From: JACQAP01 sp035548375
Lineage (GTDB): Bacteria; Pseudomonadota; Gammaproteobacteria; Burkholderiales; JACQAP01
Direction of reading: 5' to 3'
Assembly: GCA_035548375.1 (NCBI GenBank)
Contig: DASZTG010000022.1
Coordinates: 26,130-90,129 of the forward strand
Length of the DNA stretch: 64,000 nucleotides
Below the pieces are notes generated by a model. The model searched no databases, was not told the DNA's origin, and saw only the letters and a list, made by a program, of their open reading frames with translations. Every line of letters starts with the position of its first letter. Within the stretch, counting starts at the first letter, position 1. Both the position numbers and the translations under genes were made by a program. This document shows positions 63,828-64,000 of the stretch, in pieces.

Positions 63828-64000
63828 ATGACGCCTGACCGACTCAGCAGCACTTTCGCAGCCCTCGCCGATCCCACGCGGCGGGCCATCCTGGCGCGCC
63901 TGGCGTCGGGGGAGAAATCGGTCAACGAGCTGGCTGAGCCGTTCGAGATGAGCTTGCCGGCCGTGTCCCGGCACCTGAAGGTGCTGGAGACCGCCGGGTT
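63828..64000 (+). CDS. ArsR-family transcriptional regulator, partial
   Basis: 57 codons visible from ATG 63828: MTPDRLSSTFAALADPTRRA, then KSVNELAEPFEMSLPAVSRH and the start of LKVLETAGL. Standard ArsR N-terminus and recognition helix; the rest lies beyond the window. The consensus promoter and palindrome just upstream suggest autoregulation. A second ArsR unit right after ArsR-AHSA1-VOC genes suggests a tandem series of such modules. Confidence 0.9.
   Translation, partial: MTPDRLSSTFAALADPTRRAILARLASGEKSVNELAEPFEMSLPAVSRHLKVLETAG

Overview
The window is chromosomal DNA of a GC-rich betaproteobacterium. The blocks leuC-leuD-leuB-asd-fimV-truA-trpF-trpB-trpA-accD-folC and dcd-apbC-metG, with a biodegradative-type decarboxylase beside dcd, are classical betaproteobacterial neighbourhoods. 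I cannot place it below class. I see no rRNA, tRNA, CRISPR array, transposase or phage gene. No gene-free stretch exceeds 300 bases; the longest (23937-24198) holds nothing I can name.

Layout. 1-15531 (minus strand): aroC, a small HExxH membrane protein, an MFS carrier, leuCDB, asd, fimV, truA, trpFBA, accD and folC (cut by the window edge), with intrinsic-terminator-like hairpins inside the run. 15595-16880 (plus): overlapping thyA-folA. 16891-23936 (minus): a four-gene surface/secretion locus of a SLAM-like TPR plus beta-barrel protein, a FecR-domain protein with duplicated barrel-like repeats, a CapK-type adenylate-forming enzyme and a GT41 (OGT-like) glycosyltransferase. 24199-28313 (minus): decarboxylase, dcd and apbC. 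28451-30832 (plus): metG and acylphosphatase. 30939-39238 (minus): lhr-type helicase, WbuC-like cupin and dnaE. 39384-42393 (plus): trhO, a DMT exporter, a GxxExxY gene inside inverted repeats, and an alpha/beta hydrolase. 42383-48380 (minus): MFS, metY-type sulfhydrylase, CoA-binding protein, lipoprotein aminopeptidase, hydrolase and hydroxyacyl-CoA dehydrogenase. 48491-49228 (plus): TauE-like exporter. 49302-54730 (minus): ABC binding protein, epoxide hydrolase, DUF6647-like and Sel1 proteins, aminotransferase. 54895-64000 (plus): a beta-helix protein, an inverse autotransporter carrying a related beta-helix, panE-like reductase, enolase-superfamily enzyme, FAD oxidase, Spx/ArsC-like protein, and ArsR/AHSA1/VOC stress modules.

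Three things stand out. First, the locus at 16891-23936 has the parts list of a glycosylated, exported surface protein (exporter, substrate, sugar transferase). Second, many intergenic gaps carry short-period (7-9 bp) tandem repeats arranged as inverted arms. One pair, 31 of 32 bases identical, encloses a GxxExxY (PD-(D/E)XK-like) gene; another pair of the same family encloses no gene; another element splits trpB from trpA. Third, metG contains a sharply bounded lower-GC segment matching its anticodon-binding domain, which suggests domain-scale recombination.
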